Positions 39,073 to 47,386 of a stretch of DNA of 64,000 nt are shown in pieces (the stretch's first letter is position 1; every line of letters begins with the position of its first letter). The notes beneath the pieces are model-generated. The model did not search any database, was not told the origin of the DNA, and saw only the letters and a list, made by a program, of their open reading frames with translations. Where the stretch lies: positions 40,279 to 104,278 of the forward strand of contig NZ_JAENHM010000028.1 in the NCBI RefSeq assembly GCF_016595245.1, given 5' to 3'. Source of the DNA: Azospirillum endophyticum (GTDB lineage Bacteria; Pseudomonadota; Alphaproteobacteria; Azospirillales; Azospirillaceae). The translations under genes and the position numbers were made by a program.

Positions 39073-39144
39073 GTGGAAAAGACACTCGTACTCCTGGTCC
39101 TGGTGCTTCAGCTGATCAAGGCGATCCTCGATCTGCTGAAGTAA
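39073..39144 (+). CDS. 23-aa hydrophobic amphipathic peptide
   Basis: GTG 39073 is preceded by GAGGAG at 6-7 bp spacing. After MEK, residues 4-16 are almost all Leu/Val (TLVLLVLVLQLIK), followed by AILDLLK with Lys at the end. The helix is amphipathic (K3, Q13, K16, D20, K23). It resembles type I toxin peptides and phenol-soluble modulins in size and composition, not in sequence. A strong hairpin lies on each side. Nothing overlaps it. The protein-level case is suggestive, not proved. Confidence 0.55.
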   Translation: MEKTLVLLVLVLQLIKAILDLLK

Positions 39145-39150
39145 CCGGAC

Positions 39151-39189
39151 CGGACGGGGGGTGCGGCAGGCACCGCACCCTCCTGTCCG
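39151..39189 (+). terminator. Long hairpin after the 23-aa peptide
   Basis: The core stem GGGTGCGG-CAGGCA-CCGCACCC (39159-39180) is perfect, and the flanking CGGAC and GTCCG (39151-39155 and 39185-39189) extend it. It starts 6 bp after the peptide stop codon. There is no T run, but the stem is strong enough to define an RNA 3' end. Confidence 0.6.
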
Positions 39190-39399
39190 CAACAATATGG
39201 TCAAACCGTCCTCCGCCGCAAGACCCGCCCCACCACCGGAGCGGTCATCCAGGCCCTCCCCGTTCAATCGACCGGAGAATGGCCGCCCGGCCCTGGCCCG
39301 CCTGTCCCGAATCGAATCCTCGTATCGCCGCGCCCGCCTGCGCTATAGGAGAGCCCCCCTTCTTCACGGGGCGGTTCGGGTGAGCGGGAGGCGAGCGGC

Positions 39400-40968
39400 A
39401 TGAAGGTCGGCATCGACATGGGGGCGACGAATGCGGGCGGCGCCGCGACGCTCGACCTGGAGGAGCTGCTGGCGACCCGTCTGCTGGTCCAGGGCAATTC
39501 CGGCTCCGGCAAGTCGCACCTGCTGCGCCGGCTGATCGAACAGAGCGCCCAATGGGTGCAGCAGGCGGTGATCGATCCGGAAGGGGACTTCGTCACGCTG
39601 GCCGAGCGTTTCGGCCATGTGGTGGTCGAGGCGGACGAACACAGCGAGGCGTCGCTGCAATCCGTCGCCGCCCGCGTCCGCCAGCACCGCGTCTCCGTCG
39701 TCCTGAACCTGGAAGGGCTGGACTCGGAAATGCAGATGCGCCACGCCGCCGCCTTCCTGGGCGGGCTGTTCGATGCCGACCGCGATTTCTGGTATCCGAT
39801 GCTGGTGGTGGTGGACGAGGCGCAGCTGTTCGCCCCGTCCGCCGCCGGCGAGGTGTCGGACGAGGCGCGCAAGGTCTCGCTCGGCGCCATGACCAACCTG
39901 ATGTGCCGTGGGCGCAAGCGCGGGCTGGCCGGGGTGATCGCCACCCAGCGCTTGGCGAAGCTGGCGAAGAACGTCGCGGCCGAGGCCTCCAACTTCCTGA
40001 TGGGCCGCACCTTCCTCGATATCGACATGGCGCGTGCCGCCGACCTGCTGGGCATGGAGCGTCGGCAGGCGGAGATGTTCCGCGACCTGGAGCGCGGCCA
40101 CTTCATCGCGCTGGGCCCCGCCCTGTCGCGCCGGCCGCTGCCGCTGCGCATCGGCGCGGTGGAGACCCAGGGCCGCACCGGCAGCCCGACCCTGATGCCG
40201 CCCCCCGCCACCCCGGTGGAGGACGCGCGCGACCTGATCTTCACCACGACCGGGCCGGAGCCGCCGCGCTACGTGCGCCGCCCCTCCACCTCGGCCAGCG
40301 CCGACCTGATGGCGCAGCTGGCGCGCGGCCGGACCGCCGTTCCGCCGCCGTCGCCCGGCAACGATGCCGACGACGAGGACCAACCCGCCCTGCTGCCGCT
40401 GGAGCCGGAGGAAACGCCCGAACAGGCGGCCGAGCGCGAGGCCCAGTACGACGGTGTGCTGGCCGAGGTGCTGGCCGACCCGGAGGCGCCCTACCGCTCG
40501 CTGGCCGTGCTGTACCAGGATTTCCTGGTGCGCTGCCGGGGCCGCGGGGTGGACGGCGACCGGCTGGCCCTGCCCGCCTTCCGCCGCCGTCTGGCGACCG
40601 CCCGCGCCGGGGCCGGCAGCGGCGACGATCCCGCCTGGCAGCGCGCGACGGAGGTCGCCGCCACCCTGGCGGAGGACATCCAGCCGGTCTTCCTGATGCT
40701 GGCCCGCGCCGCCTTGGACCATGCCCCCTGCCCGTCCGACGCCGACGTGGCGCGCGCCTGCGGCAGCCGGTCCAAGGGTCGCGGCCGCCGCCTGCTGACC
40801 TACATGGAACAGCGCGGCTTCATCGCCAGCCGCAGCGGCCTCGGCAACACCCGCGCCATCACCCTGCCGGCGCTCGGCTGGGAAACCGCGCTGGGCGACC
40901 CGAATGCCGCCGATACCGCTGATGCAGCCGACGCCCCCGACGAGGGCGGGCTGTTCGCGGCGGGGTGA
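39400..40968 (+). CDS. HerA/VirB4-like ATPase (DUF87 family)
   Basis: 522 residues. Walker A QGNSGSGKSHLLRRL (about 31-45), DPEGDF just after, Walker B LVVVDEAQLFAP (about 140-151) and the arginine-finger region LMCRGRKRGLAGVIATQRLAKLAKNV match HerA-like hexameric DNA translocases. The C-terminal half (from about 270) has acidic linkers and a helical segment that may be a winged helix (VARACGSRSKGRGRRLLTYMEQRGFIASRSGLGNTRAITL). No NurA or other nuclease gene adjoins it, so it is a stand-alone ATPase. It could act in DNA repair, defence or mobile-element biology. Confidence 0.85.
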   Translation: MKVGIDMGATNAGGAATLDLEELLATRLLVQGNSGSGKSHLLRRLIEQSAQWVQQAVIDPEGDFVTLAERFGHVVVEADEHSEASLQSVAARVRQHRVSVVLNLEGLDSEMQMRHAAAFLGGLFDADRDFWYPMLVVVDEAQLFAPSAAGEVSDEARKVSLGAMTNLMCRGRKRGLAGVIATQRLAKLAKNVAAEASNFLMGRTFLDIDMARAADLLGMERRQAEMFRDLERGHFIALGPALSRRPLPLRIGAVETQGRTGSPTLMPPPATPVEDARDLIFTTTGPEPPRYVRRPSTSASADLMAQLARGRTAVPPPSPGNDADDEDQPALLPLEPEETPEQAAEREAQYDGVLAEVLADPEAPYRSLAVLYQDFLVRCRGRGVDGDRLALPAFRRRLATARAGAGSGDDPAWQRATEVAATLAEDIQPVFLMLARAALDHAPCPSDADVARACGSRSKGRGRRLLTYMEQRGFIASRSGLGNTRAITLPALGWETALGDPNAADTADAADAPDEGGLFAAG

Positions 40969-40972
40969 GCGT

Positions 40973-41473
40973 TCACGCGGCCAGTTGCTTTTGCAGGAGC
41001 AGAAGGTCGAGCCAGCGGTCGAACTTGCGGCCGACCTGACGCAGGCAACCGGCTTCGACGAAACCGAAACCGGCATGCAGACGGATCGACGCGGTGTTTT
41101 CCGCTTCGATGCCTGCGACGATCATATGCTTGCCGTTGCGCTTGGCATCGTCCAGCAGGGCAGCCAGCAGACCTCGCCCGATCCCCCTGCCCCGCATTGT
41201 CGAATCCACATAGATCGAATGCTCGACGGTGTGCTTGTAGCCTTCCCAGGGGCGAAATTCGCCGTAGGACGCGAAACCGGCCACGGTGCCGTCAAGCTCG
41301 GAAACCAGCACCGGCATCCCCTTCGCCCGACGCTCCGCCATCCAGGCACGGCGCTGCTCCAGCGTGGTCGGCGTCAGGCTCCATACCGCCGTGGTGTTGA
41401 GGATGGCCTCGTTCAGGATGGCGAGGATTGCAGGAAGGTCGGCATCCGTCGCCGCCCGTATGGCGTGTGTCAT
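40973..41473 (-). CDS. GNAT acetyltransferase, phosphinothricin/methionine-sulfone type
   Basis: 166 residues from ATG 41473 (GGAGA 8 bp upstream). The pattern IRAATDADLPAILAILNEAILNTTAVW, YGEFRPWEGYKHTVEHSIYVDSTMRGRGIGRGLLAALL and HAGFGFVEAG is that of the PAT/YncA group, which acetylate L-amino acid analogues such as methionine sulfone. It is convergent with the HerA-like gene, with only 4 bp between the stops. Confidence 0.88.
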   Translation of the reverse strand: MTHAIRAATDADLPAILAILNEAILNTTAVWSLTPTTLEQRRAWMAERRAKGMPVLVSELDGTVAGFASYGEFRPWEGYKHTVEHSIYVDSTMRGRGIGRGLLAALLDDAKRNGKHMIVAGIEAENTASIRLHAGFGFVEAGCLRQVGRKFDRWLDLLLLQKQLAA

Positions 41474-41601
41474 GGTTCGCTTCTCCGGCTCACGTCGCCA
41501 ATGCAGTGCCATCGGCGATCAAGCCAGGATTCCACTATAATGGATTTATTTCCATTAAATTGATCGTCTTGTCCCGCTCTCGCGCAAAATCCGCGACAAG
41601 G

Positions 41602-41627
41602 AAAAGGGCCGCTCATGGAGCGGCCCT
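41602..41627 (-). terminator. Intrinsic terminator of the PstS-like lipoprotein gene
   Basis: On the minus strand AGGGCCGCTC-CAT-GAGCGGCCCT is a perfect 10-bp stem followed by TTTTCC. It lies about 54 bp after the stop codon of the lipoprotein gene. Confidence 0.85.
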
Positions 41628-41680
41628 GTGAAAGGGAAAAGAGAGTGAAGCTTTCCCTGCGCGCCTCAACTCCCGGCCCA

Positions 41681-42202
41681 TCAACTCCCTGCCGTCGGTG
41701 CGCTGACCGGCTTGCCGCTCTGGCTCCAACTGGTGACGAAGTCGCTGACGCCGGGAACCGCCATCATGTGCGAATCCTTGACGTAGACGAAGCGCTTCGG
41801 CCCGAACCCGTATTCGGTCAGCGTGATGCCGGCGGCGCGGCAGCGCTGATACTCGGCGGCGGTGATCGGCCGGTCGGCGGCGACCATGTCGGGATGGTCC
41901 AGCCCGACACCGCCGCAGAAGGTGCGGAAGCCGGCGGCGGTGCCGTGGGCATCAAGGTGCGGCTTGGTGTCGGGACCGCCGGCATAGTTGACCGCCGCCT
42001 GATCGATGGTGCCGCGCAGGGCCGGGCTGCCGACGATCCAGATGCCGCGGGCCTCCGGCGGCGGCTTGGGCGCGGCGGGCGGAGGAAGCGCGGCGGTCTG
42101 CTGCGGCGGCGGCATGAGGCCCGGCATCTGGCAGCCGGCGAGCAGCGCCGCAGCGGCAAGCGCAAGGGCCAGACTGCCGGCCGGAGCGGAAAAACGGGTC
42201 AT
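41681..42202 (-). CDS. PstS-like periplasmic-binding half-domain lipoprotein
   Basis: 173 residues. Lipoprotein signal with lipobox LAGC (Cys 24), then a Pro linker. From about 52, GIWIVGSPALRGTIDQAAVNY, HGTAAGFRTFCGGVGLDHPDMVAADRPITAAEYQRCRAAGI and EYGFGPKRFVYV follow the order of the N-terminal lobe of phosphate-binding PstS (GSST...GTGGGFK-FC-G...ASRPI...E...C). The second lobe is absent, so it is about half the usual length. It may bind ligand poorly or act as an anchored sensor. An intrinsic terminator follows. Confidence 0.65.
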   Translation of the reverse strand: MTRFSAPAGSLALALAAAALLAGCQMPGLMPPPQQTAALPPPAAPKPPPEARGIWIVGSPALRGTIDQAAVNYAGGPDTKPHLDAHGTAAGFRTFCGGVGLDHPDMVAADRPITAAEYQRCRAAGITLTEYGFGPKRFVYVKDSHMMAVPGVSDFVTSWSQSGKPVSAPTAGS

Positions 42203-42383
42203 CGGGCGTCTCTCTCCACAAGATCGTCAGGCATCCGGGCGGCGAGGCCCGGAAGGCTGACAATGAGGACGCCCCCACCGCGCTTCAACGGCCGGGCCGC
42301 CGCTTGCCCCAATGCCCCACTCGCAATTCATGAACATATCGAATAGCATTCTGCAGATTGATGATTATCCGGAATGCATCCCC

Positions 42384-43277
42384 ATGCCCTTGCCCGATCT
42401 GGAGATCGACGCGCTGCGCGCTTTCGTCACCGTGGCGGAGGCCGGCGGCTTTACCGCAGCGGCCGAACGGCTGGGCCGGACGCAGTCGGCGGTCAGCGTC
42501 AAGATCAAGAAGCTGGAGGATGTCCTCGGCCGCCGGGTGTTCGAGCGCACCAGCCGATCGCTGGCGTTGACCCAGGACGGCGAATTGCTGATCGGCTATG
42601 CCCGCCGCCTGCTCGACCTGAACGATGAGACGGTGCGGCGCTTCGCCGAGCCGGCCGCGGAGGGCGAGCTGCGCCTGGGCGTGGCCGAATATTTCCTGTC
42701 CGACCATCTGCCCAATGTGCTGCGACGTTTCGCCAAGCTGCACCCGCGCCTGCACATCGACGTGCGGGTGGGCCTGTGCAGCGATCTGGTGTCGGCATTG
42801 GATGGGGGTGAACTGGACCTCGTCATCTCCCGCCGCGATGCGGGCGACAGCCGCGGCCGGGTCATCTGGACCGAGCCGATGCGCTGGATCGCCGCCCCTG
42901 GGCTGGAGATCCCGGCCGACGGCCCCCTGCCCTTCTGCGCCCTGCCGGCGCCCTGCGTCTTCCGCAACCGCGGATTGGCGGCACTGGGCGAGACCGGGCG
43001 GCCCTGGCGGGTGGTCTATACCAGCGCCAGCGTCATGGGGGTGCAGGCCGCCGTCCGCGCCGGGCTGGGCGTGGCGGTGCTGAGCGAGTCCTCGGTGCCC
43101 GACGGCGTGCGCCGGCTGGGGGCGGAGGACGGCCTGCCCGAACTGGGCGACGTCGAAATGGCGGTCTTCGGCGAGACCGCGCGCAACAGCCGCCTCGCCG
43201 AACCGCTGGTGGGCTTCATCCTGGACAGCCTGTCGTCCCTGCGCCCGGCCCGCCCGCCGCTCGCCCTCGCAGGGTAG
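42384..43277 (+). CDS. LysR family transcriptional regulator
   Basis: 297 residues from ATG 42384; an upstream start at 42312 would add 24 non-conserved residues. The winged helix EIDALRAFVTVAEAGGFTAAAERLGRTQSAVSVKIKKLEDVLGRRVFER is typical. The effector domain has a normal LysR beta-strand pattern with VMGVQAAVRAGLGVAVLSES. It is convergent with the dehydrogenase gene and divergent from the lipoprotein gene, 181 bp apart; that lipoprotein gene is a possible target. Ligand unknown. Confidence 0.92.
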   Translation: MPLPDLEIDALRAFVTVAEAGGFTAAAERLGRTQSAVSVKIKKLEDVLGRRVFERTSRSLALTQDGELLIGYARRLLDLNDETVRRFAEPAAEGELRLGVAEYFLSDHLPNVLRRFAKLHPRLHIDVRVGLCSDLVSALDGGELDLVISRRDAGDSRGRVIWTEPMRWIAAPGLEIPADGPLPFCALPAPCVFRNRGLAALGETGRPWRVVYTSASVMGVQAAVRAGLGVAVLSESSVPDGVRRLGAEDGLPELGDVEMAVFGETARNSRLAEPLVGFILDSLSSLRPARPPLALAG

Positions 43278-43298
43278 GAGCGGGCCGGGGAACGCGGA

Positions 43299-44324
43299 TC
43301 AGAAGCCCTCCAGCACCACCTTGCCACGGGCCTTGCCCGACTCGATCAGGGCATGGGCCTTGCGCAGGGTGGCGGCATCGATGCGGCCCAGCGTTTCGGT
43401 CAGGGTGGTGCGCAGCGTGCCGGCGTCGACCAGCCGCGACACCTCGGTCAACAGCTCGTGCTGGGCGATCATGTCGTCGGTCTGGTAGAGCGGACGGGTG
43501 AACATCAGCTCCCAATGCAGCGAGACGCTCTTGCGCTTCAGCAGGCGGACGTCGATCGGCTCCGGATCGTCGATCAGGCCGATATGGCCCTGAGGCGCCA
43601 CCAGCTCGACCAGATCCTGGAAATGGCGGTCGGTCGCGTTGGTGGAGAAGACGTAATCGACACCGGCCAGTCCCAGCGCCTTCACCTGCTCCGCCATCGG
43701 CCGGCTGTGGTCGATCACGTCATGGGCGCCCAATTCGCGAACCCAGTCGGCGGTCTCCGGCCGCGAGGCGGTGGCCAGCACCCGGACCTTGCTCAACCGT
43801 CGGGCCAGCTGGATGGCGATGGAGCCGACGCCGCCGGCCCCGCCGACGATCAGCAGCGACTTGCCCTCGCCTCCCTTGCCCTCATGGGCATCCCGCGGCA
43901 GGCCCAAGCGGTGGAACAGCATTTCCCAGGCGGTGATGGCGGTCAGCGGCAGGGCGGCGGCCTCGGCGACGCTCAGGCTGGCCGGGCGGGCGCCGACGAT
44001 GCGCTCGTCGACCAGATGATATTCGCTGTTGGTGCCCGGGCGGTCGATCGAGCCGGCATAGAACACCGCATCGCCGGGACGGAACAGGGTCGCGTCCGGA
44101 CCGGCCGCCTCGACGATACCGGCGGCGTCGAAGCCCAGGATGCGCAGGTCGCCCTCGGCCGGGGAGGCGTTGCGGCGCAGCTTGGTGTCCACGGGGTTGA
44201 CCGACACCGCCTCCACCCGGACCAGCAGGTCGCGGCCGGTGGGGGTCGGGCGGTCGATCTCGACGTCGATCAGCGCGTCGGCATCACCGATGGGCAGGGA
44301 CTTGCGGTAACCGATGGCTTTCAT
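43299..44324 (-). CDS. Zinc-independent alcohol dehydrogenase/quinone oxidoreductase (ZADH type)
   Basis: 341 residues. The GroES-like N-domain (ILGFDAAGIVEAAGPDATLFRPGDAVFYAG) precedes the NADP-binding Rossmann motif LLIVGGAGGVGSIAIQLARRL (about 153-173). The catalytic zinc Cys/His set is absent, as in zeta-crystallin-like quinone oxidoreductases. It probably reduces quinones or enones with NADPH. Monocistronic, convergent with lysR. Confidence 0.9.
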   Translation of the reverse strand: MKAIGYRKSLPIGDADALIDVEIDRPTPTGRDLLVRVEAVSVNPVDTKLRRNASPAEGDLRILGFDAAGIVEAAGPDATLFRPGDAVFYAGSIDRPGTNSEYHLVDERIVGARPASLSVAEAAALPLTAITAWEMLFHRLGLPRDAHEGKGGEGKSLLIVGGAGGVGSIAIQLARRLSKVRVLATASRPETADWVRELGAHDVIDHSRPMAEQVKALGLAGVDYVFSTNATDRHFQDLVELVAPQGHIGLIDDPEPIDVRLLKRKSVSLHWELMFTRPLYQTDDMIAQHELLTEVSRLVDAGTLRTTLTETLGRIDAATLRKAHALIESGKARGKVVLEGF

Positions 44325-44439
44325 GATGGCCTCGTCTTCAGCATGGGAAGGAAGTCGAGACGAAAGATGGCGGTACCGGTCCGATATGTGAAATTCATAG
44401 TTCTTGTTTCACCCATCCGAATCCGCGATGGACGATCTG

Positions 44440-44462
44440 CCGGGGGAAGTCAGCTCCCCCGG
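44440..44462. repeat. Perfect hairpin in the 270-bp gap before the 90-aa lipoprotein
   Basis: CCGGGGGA-AGTCAGC-TCCCCCGG is an 8-bp GC stem. It lies between two divergently oriented genes, so it is not an obvious terminator. No other signal was recognised in 44325-44594. Confidence 0.5.
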
Positions 44463-44594
44463 GAGAATTGCGCCGAAGGGGTATGGAATAGCCCGCCGGG
44501 TCGGGGTGTTTGTACCGATGACCGGTTTCGTCGCCGATTCAGGTCTTTTCCAGACAGAAAGCTCGGGCAGTGCGCCTGGGCAGGGAGCAAGGCC

Positions 44595-44867
44595 ATGCCC
44601 ACCATCCGCTCTACCATACTGACCGCTTTGCTCCTGACCGCGGGTGCTGCCTCGCTGTCCGGCTGCGTCGCCTATGATCCCTATTATCCCGCCTACAGCG
44701 AACCGGTGGTGGTTCCGCCGCCGACCGTCTACGCGGTACCGCCGCCGGTGGTGGTGAGACCCGGCTACTATGGCCGTCCGTGGCATGACCACTGGCATGG
44801 CGACCGCGGCTGGTCCGGCCGGGGGCGTGGTGGGTGGGGTCCCGGCGGACCGCGCGGCTGGCGCTGA
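44595..44867 (+). CDS. Small Tyr/Pro/Gly-rich lipoprotein
   Basis: 90 residues from ATG 44595 (AGGGAGCAAGG upstream). Signal peptide ILTALLLTAGAASLSGC with lipobox Cys 24. The mature part is YDPYYPAYSEPVVVPPPTVYAVPPPVVV, then a Gly/Arg/Trp/His-rich end (RPWHDHWHGDRGWSGRGRGG). This low-complexity composition is common in small outer-membrane lipoproteins of alphaproteobacteria. Function unknown. Confidence 0.7.
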   Translation: MPTIRSTILTALLLTAGAASLSGCVAYDPYYPAYSEPVVVPPPTVYAVPPPVVVRPGYYGRPWHDHWHGDRGWSGRGRGGWGPGGPRGWR

Positions 44868-44887
44868 TCGGGAAGCTTGCGTCGAAC

Positions 44888-46081
44888 TCAGACGGCCGGG
44901 ACGGCCGGCATGCGGTCGGCGCGGTTGCGCAGCACCAGGATGGTGTGGTCGTCGTCGCGCACCACGCCGTCGCGCAGCAGGACCAGCGCCGCCAGCGTCG
45001 GCTCGACCTCGTGCAGGCGGCGGTGAATGAACAGCGCCGGCAGCCGGGCGCATCCGCCGGTGTAAAGCACGACATGCTCGCCCGGTCCCCACCGCAGATG
45101 GACCGAGGCCGGGGCCAGCGGATTGAAGCCGACCATTGCCCAGCGCGCGCCGAGTGCCGTGATCTCCTGCGGGCGCACCACCGCCCCGGCCAGGGTGCCG
45201 AGCGCGGTATAGTCCACCGCATCGGCGTCGAAGCGCAGGACCGCGACGGCGGACCGCCCGATCCGCGCCAGGGTGCGGTCGTGGGAGAGCCCCAGCTCGG
45301 GCCGCCCCTTCAGGTCGCGCCGGATGGCGTTGACCACCACGGGGGCTGGCAATCCGGGCACCGTGGCGCCGACCACCGCCTCCACCTGCCGGACCACCTC
45401 CGGTGTCATCATGGTGAGGGAAGCTGGGGAATGGCCGTCGCCTTTGCCGCCATCCTCCGCGAAATCGGCCCCGGACCCCACCCCGGAAACTGCGTCGACG
45501 GCATCGGCCGCCGTGTCGCCATCGATCATCAACGCGATTCCGCAGGGACCGTCCCCATTCCGGGCGGGAGCGCAAGTGACGGACCAATGGTCGAGGAAGG
45601 GACCGCCCCTGGCGGCCTTGCCCCCGCTCCGTTCGACCATCACCGCCCCGGCCTGCGCCAGAGCATCGTCCGGCGGCGCGTCATCGGCACCGAGCCGCAG
45701 GACGCGGGCCAGCAGCGCCGACCCGATCCCCGGAGTGGCATGGATGTGGAAACGGTCGGCCTGCGTGCGGACGGCGTCCAGCGCAGCGCTCAACCCGCGC
45801 GGAGCGTCTTCGGCGGAGGACACCGGCAGCTCGGCCGTGGCGGGATCACGGTCGTAGGCCAAGCATTCGATGCCGGCCCCCGATCGCATCCGCGCGATCA
45901 GCAGCGTCCCGGACGGGCGGCCCAGCGCGTGGTCGGCCGCCGCGGTCACCAAGCGGTCCAGCCGGGATGCCTCGTCGGCGGCCAGCACTCCCTCGGCCTG
46001 CTCCGCTGCTATCCGACGTGCCGTAGCGATATCGTCGGGCGACGCCACGGCGATGCGACGGTGACCATGGTCGGGGAACAT
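44888..46081 (-). CDS. RsbT/RsbX-like protein: GHKL remnant plus PP2C/SpoIIE-like domain
   Basis: 397 residues. Residues 1-130 follow the RsbT/RsbW order (RRIAAEQAEGVLAADEASRLDRLVTAAADHALGR; GLSAALDAVRTQADRFHIHATPGIGSALLARVLRLGAD). Residues 145-390 resemble an RsbX-type serine phosphatase (DHWSVTCAPARNGDGPCGIALMIDGDTAAD...SVHLRWGPGEHVVLYTGG...VVRDDDHTILVLR); the C-terminal DDDHT matches the PP2C metal-binding Asp. Such proteins run partner-switching circuits. It lies 183 bp from the RR gene and both are on the minus strand, so they may form one signalling unit. Confidence 0.7.
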   Translation of the reverse strand: MFPDHGHRRIAVASPDDIATARRIAAEQAEGVLAADEASRLDRLVTAAADHALGRPSGTLLIARMRSGAGIECLAYDRDPATAELPVSSAEDAPRGLSAALDAVRTQADRFHIHATPGIGSALLARVLRLGADDAPPDDALAQAGAVMVERSGGKAARGGPFLDHWSVTCAPARNGDGPCGIALMIDGDTAADAVDAVSGVGSGADFAEDGGKGDGHSPASLTMMTPEVVRQVEAVVGATVPGLPAPVVVNAIRRDLKGRPELGLSHDRTLARIGRSAVAVLRFDADAVDYTALGTLAGAVVRPQEITALGARWAMVGFNPLAPASVHLRWGPGEHVVLYTGGCARLPALFIHRRLHEVEPTLAALVLLRDGVVRDDDHTILVLRNRADRMPAVPAV

Positions 46082-46264
46082 CGAAGCGCTCCTGTCGGCG
46101 TTCTGGTTGCTCTTCTCCAGAACTTTACAATCCTCTTCTGGTCAAACCCAAGAAAAGGACTCGACCGTTCGCACTTTTCAACCCATCGGCGCCGACGGTG
46201 GCCCATCCTTCAAGAAGCCGGCAAGGTCGGCGATGGTCGGGAGGGGTCGGCATCCGGAGCCGGG

Positions 46265-46978
46265 TCAGGACGCCGCCGCCTCCATCAGCACCGGCTGAGC
46301 GGTCCGGCGGATCGGGAGCGTCTGCGACCACTCCCGCCCGCGCAGCATCTCCGCCGATTCCCAAAGGCGGCCCAACCCGACGATCGACCGGCAGGCGGTC
46401 TTTTCCATGATGCGGGCGCGGTGAACCTCCACCGTCTTGATGCTGATGCCCAATTCCCAGGCAATGGTCTTGCTCTGCTTGCCGTCGACGATCAACTCCA
46501 GAACCTCCGACTCGCGGCGGCTCAGCAGAGCCAGCCGGCGGACGGCATCACGGCTGCGGTCGCGCTGCTGGACATGGGGGCTGCCCGACGACAGACAGGC
46601 GCGCAGGCGCTCCAGGAAAGCCGGAATGCCGAAGGGATGGGCGATGCAGTCCACGGCCCCGGCCTTCATCGCAGCCACGGCGGCGTCGACGTCGCCCTGC
46701 TCGGTCACCACCAGGACCGGCAGGTCGTGACCGTGGAGCGAGGCCTCGGCCATGAATTCGACCGCGGTCATATCCGGCAGGTCGCTGCGCAGGACGATGC
46801 AGGAGGACCCTGTGCCCAGCACGGCCAGCGCGTCGGCGGCGGTGCTGTGGACCCGGCAGGCGATCCCGACGGCGCCCAATGCCCGCGAGAGCGTGCTGCG
46901 CGACAGCAGGTCGCCGTCGACGATATGAACGAGACAGGCGGTATGCGGCTGAGCGGACATGGACATTTGCACGGGCAT
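46265..46978 (-). CDS. LuxR/FixJ-type response regulator lacking the phosphoacceptor Asp
   Basis: 237 residues from ATG 46978 (GGGGGAGG upstream). The receiver-like part (residues 10-125) has VHIVDGDLLSRSTLSRALGAVG, but at the phosphorylation site the usual VLD is VLR (CIVLRSDLPDM), and the conserved Lys is His (CIAHPF). The C-terminal LuxR helix-turn-helix (LLSRRESEVLELIVDGKQSKTIAWELGISIKTVEVHRARIMEK) is complete. It is a FixJ-like architecture that probably works without phosphorylation. Possible partner: the RsbT/RsbX-like gene downstream. Confidence 0.88.
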   Translation of the reverse strand: MPVQMSMSAQPHTACLVHIVDGDLLSRSTLSRALGAVGIACRVHSTAADALAVLGTGSSCIVLRSDLPDMTAVEFMAEASLHGHDLPVLVVTEQGDVDAAVAAMKAGAVDCIAHPFGIPAFLERLRACLSSGSPHVQQRDRSRDAVRRLALLSRRESEVLELIVDGKQSKTIAWELGISIKTVEVHRARIMEKTACRSIVGLGRLWESAEMLRGREWSQTLPIRRTAQPVLMEAAAS

Positions 46979-47026
46979 CTTGGGACCTCCCCCACATCGG
47001 ACCGGCGGACAGCGCCGGCTCCACAT

Positions 47027-47386
47027 GACGACCGATCAGCGCCGGACCGTCATCATGGCCGTCATTTTAGCGGTCATCCCCTATTGACCGCTGCTGGCGC
47101 GAGGGATAGCGGGGCTGTCTAAAAGGATATCGGGGATACTATACGCGCGCACCCCTCAACAAGACTCCCAATTCTCGCGCTACACCCCGCTATCCGTCAA
47201 AACCAGACGGCGAGCAGCAGAAGTATTTTCGCGAATCCTGCAATGGGGCACCCAGTCGCCGTCGAGGAATTGCGACTCATTTTTAACTCACCCAGGACGA
47301 AAGCGTCAAATTCGCATCATTTCATCGATACAGAGGAAAATTATATTTGCTGGAAATTTTCTTTCCCGCCTACTTTCCAGCGTCGC
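47027..47386. other. 360-bp gene-free stretch, no recognised signal
   Basis: It lies between the regulator gene and the EamA exporter gene, both on the minus strand. The part at about 47280-47370 is clearly AT-richer than the surroundings. No ORF with a convincing start, no RNA gene and no clear promoter was identified. Confidence 0.4.

Noticed and set aside
41615..42346. Plus-strand ORF opposite the PstS-like gene
   Set aside because: It is a shadow frame of low-complexity Gly/Arg sequence beginning inside the terminator.
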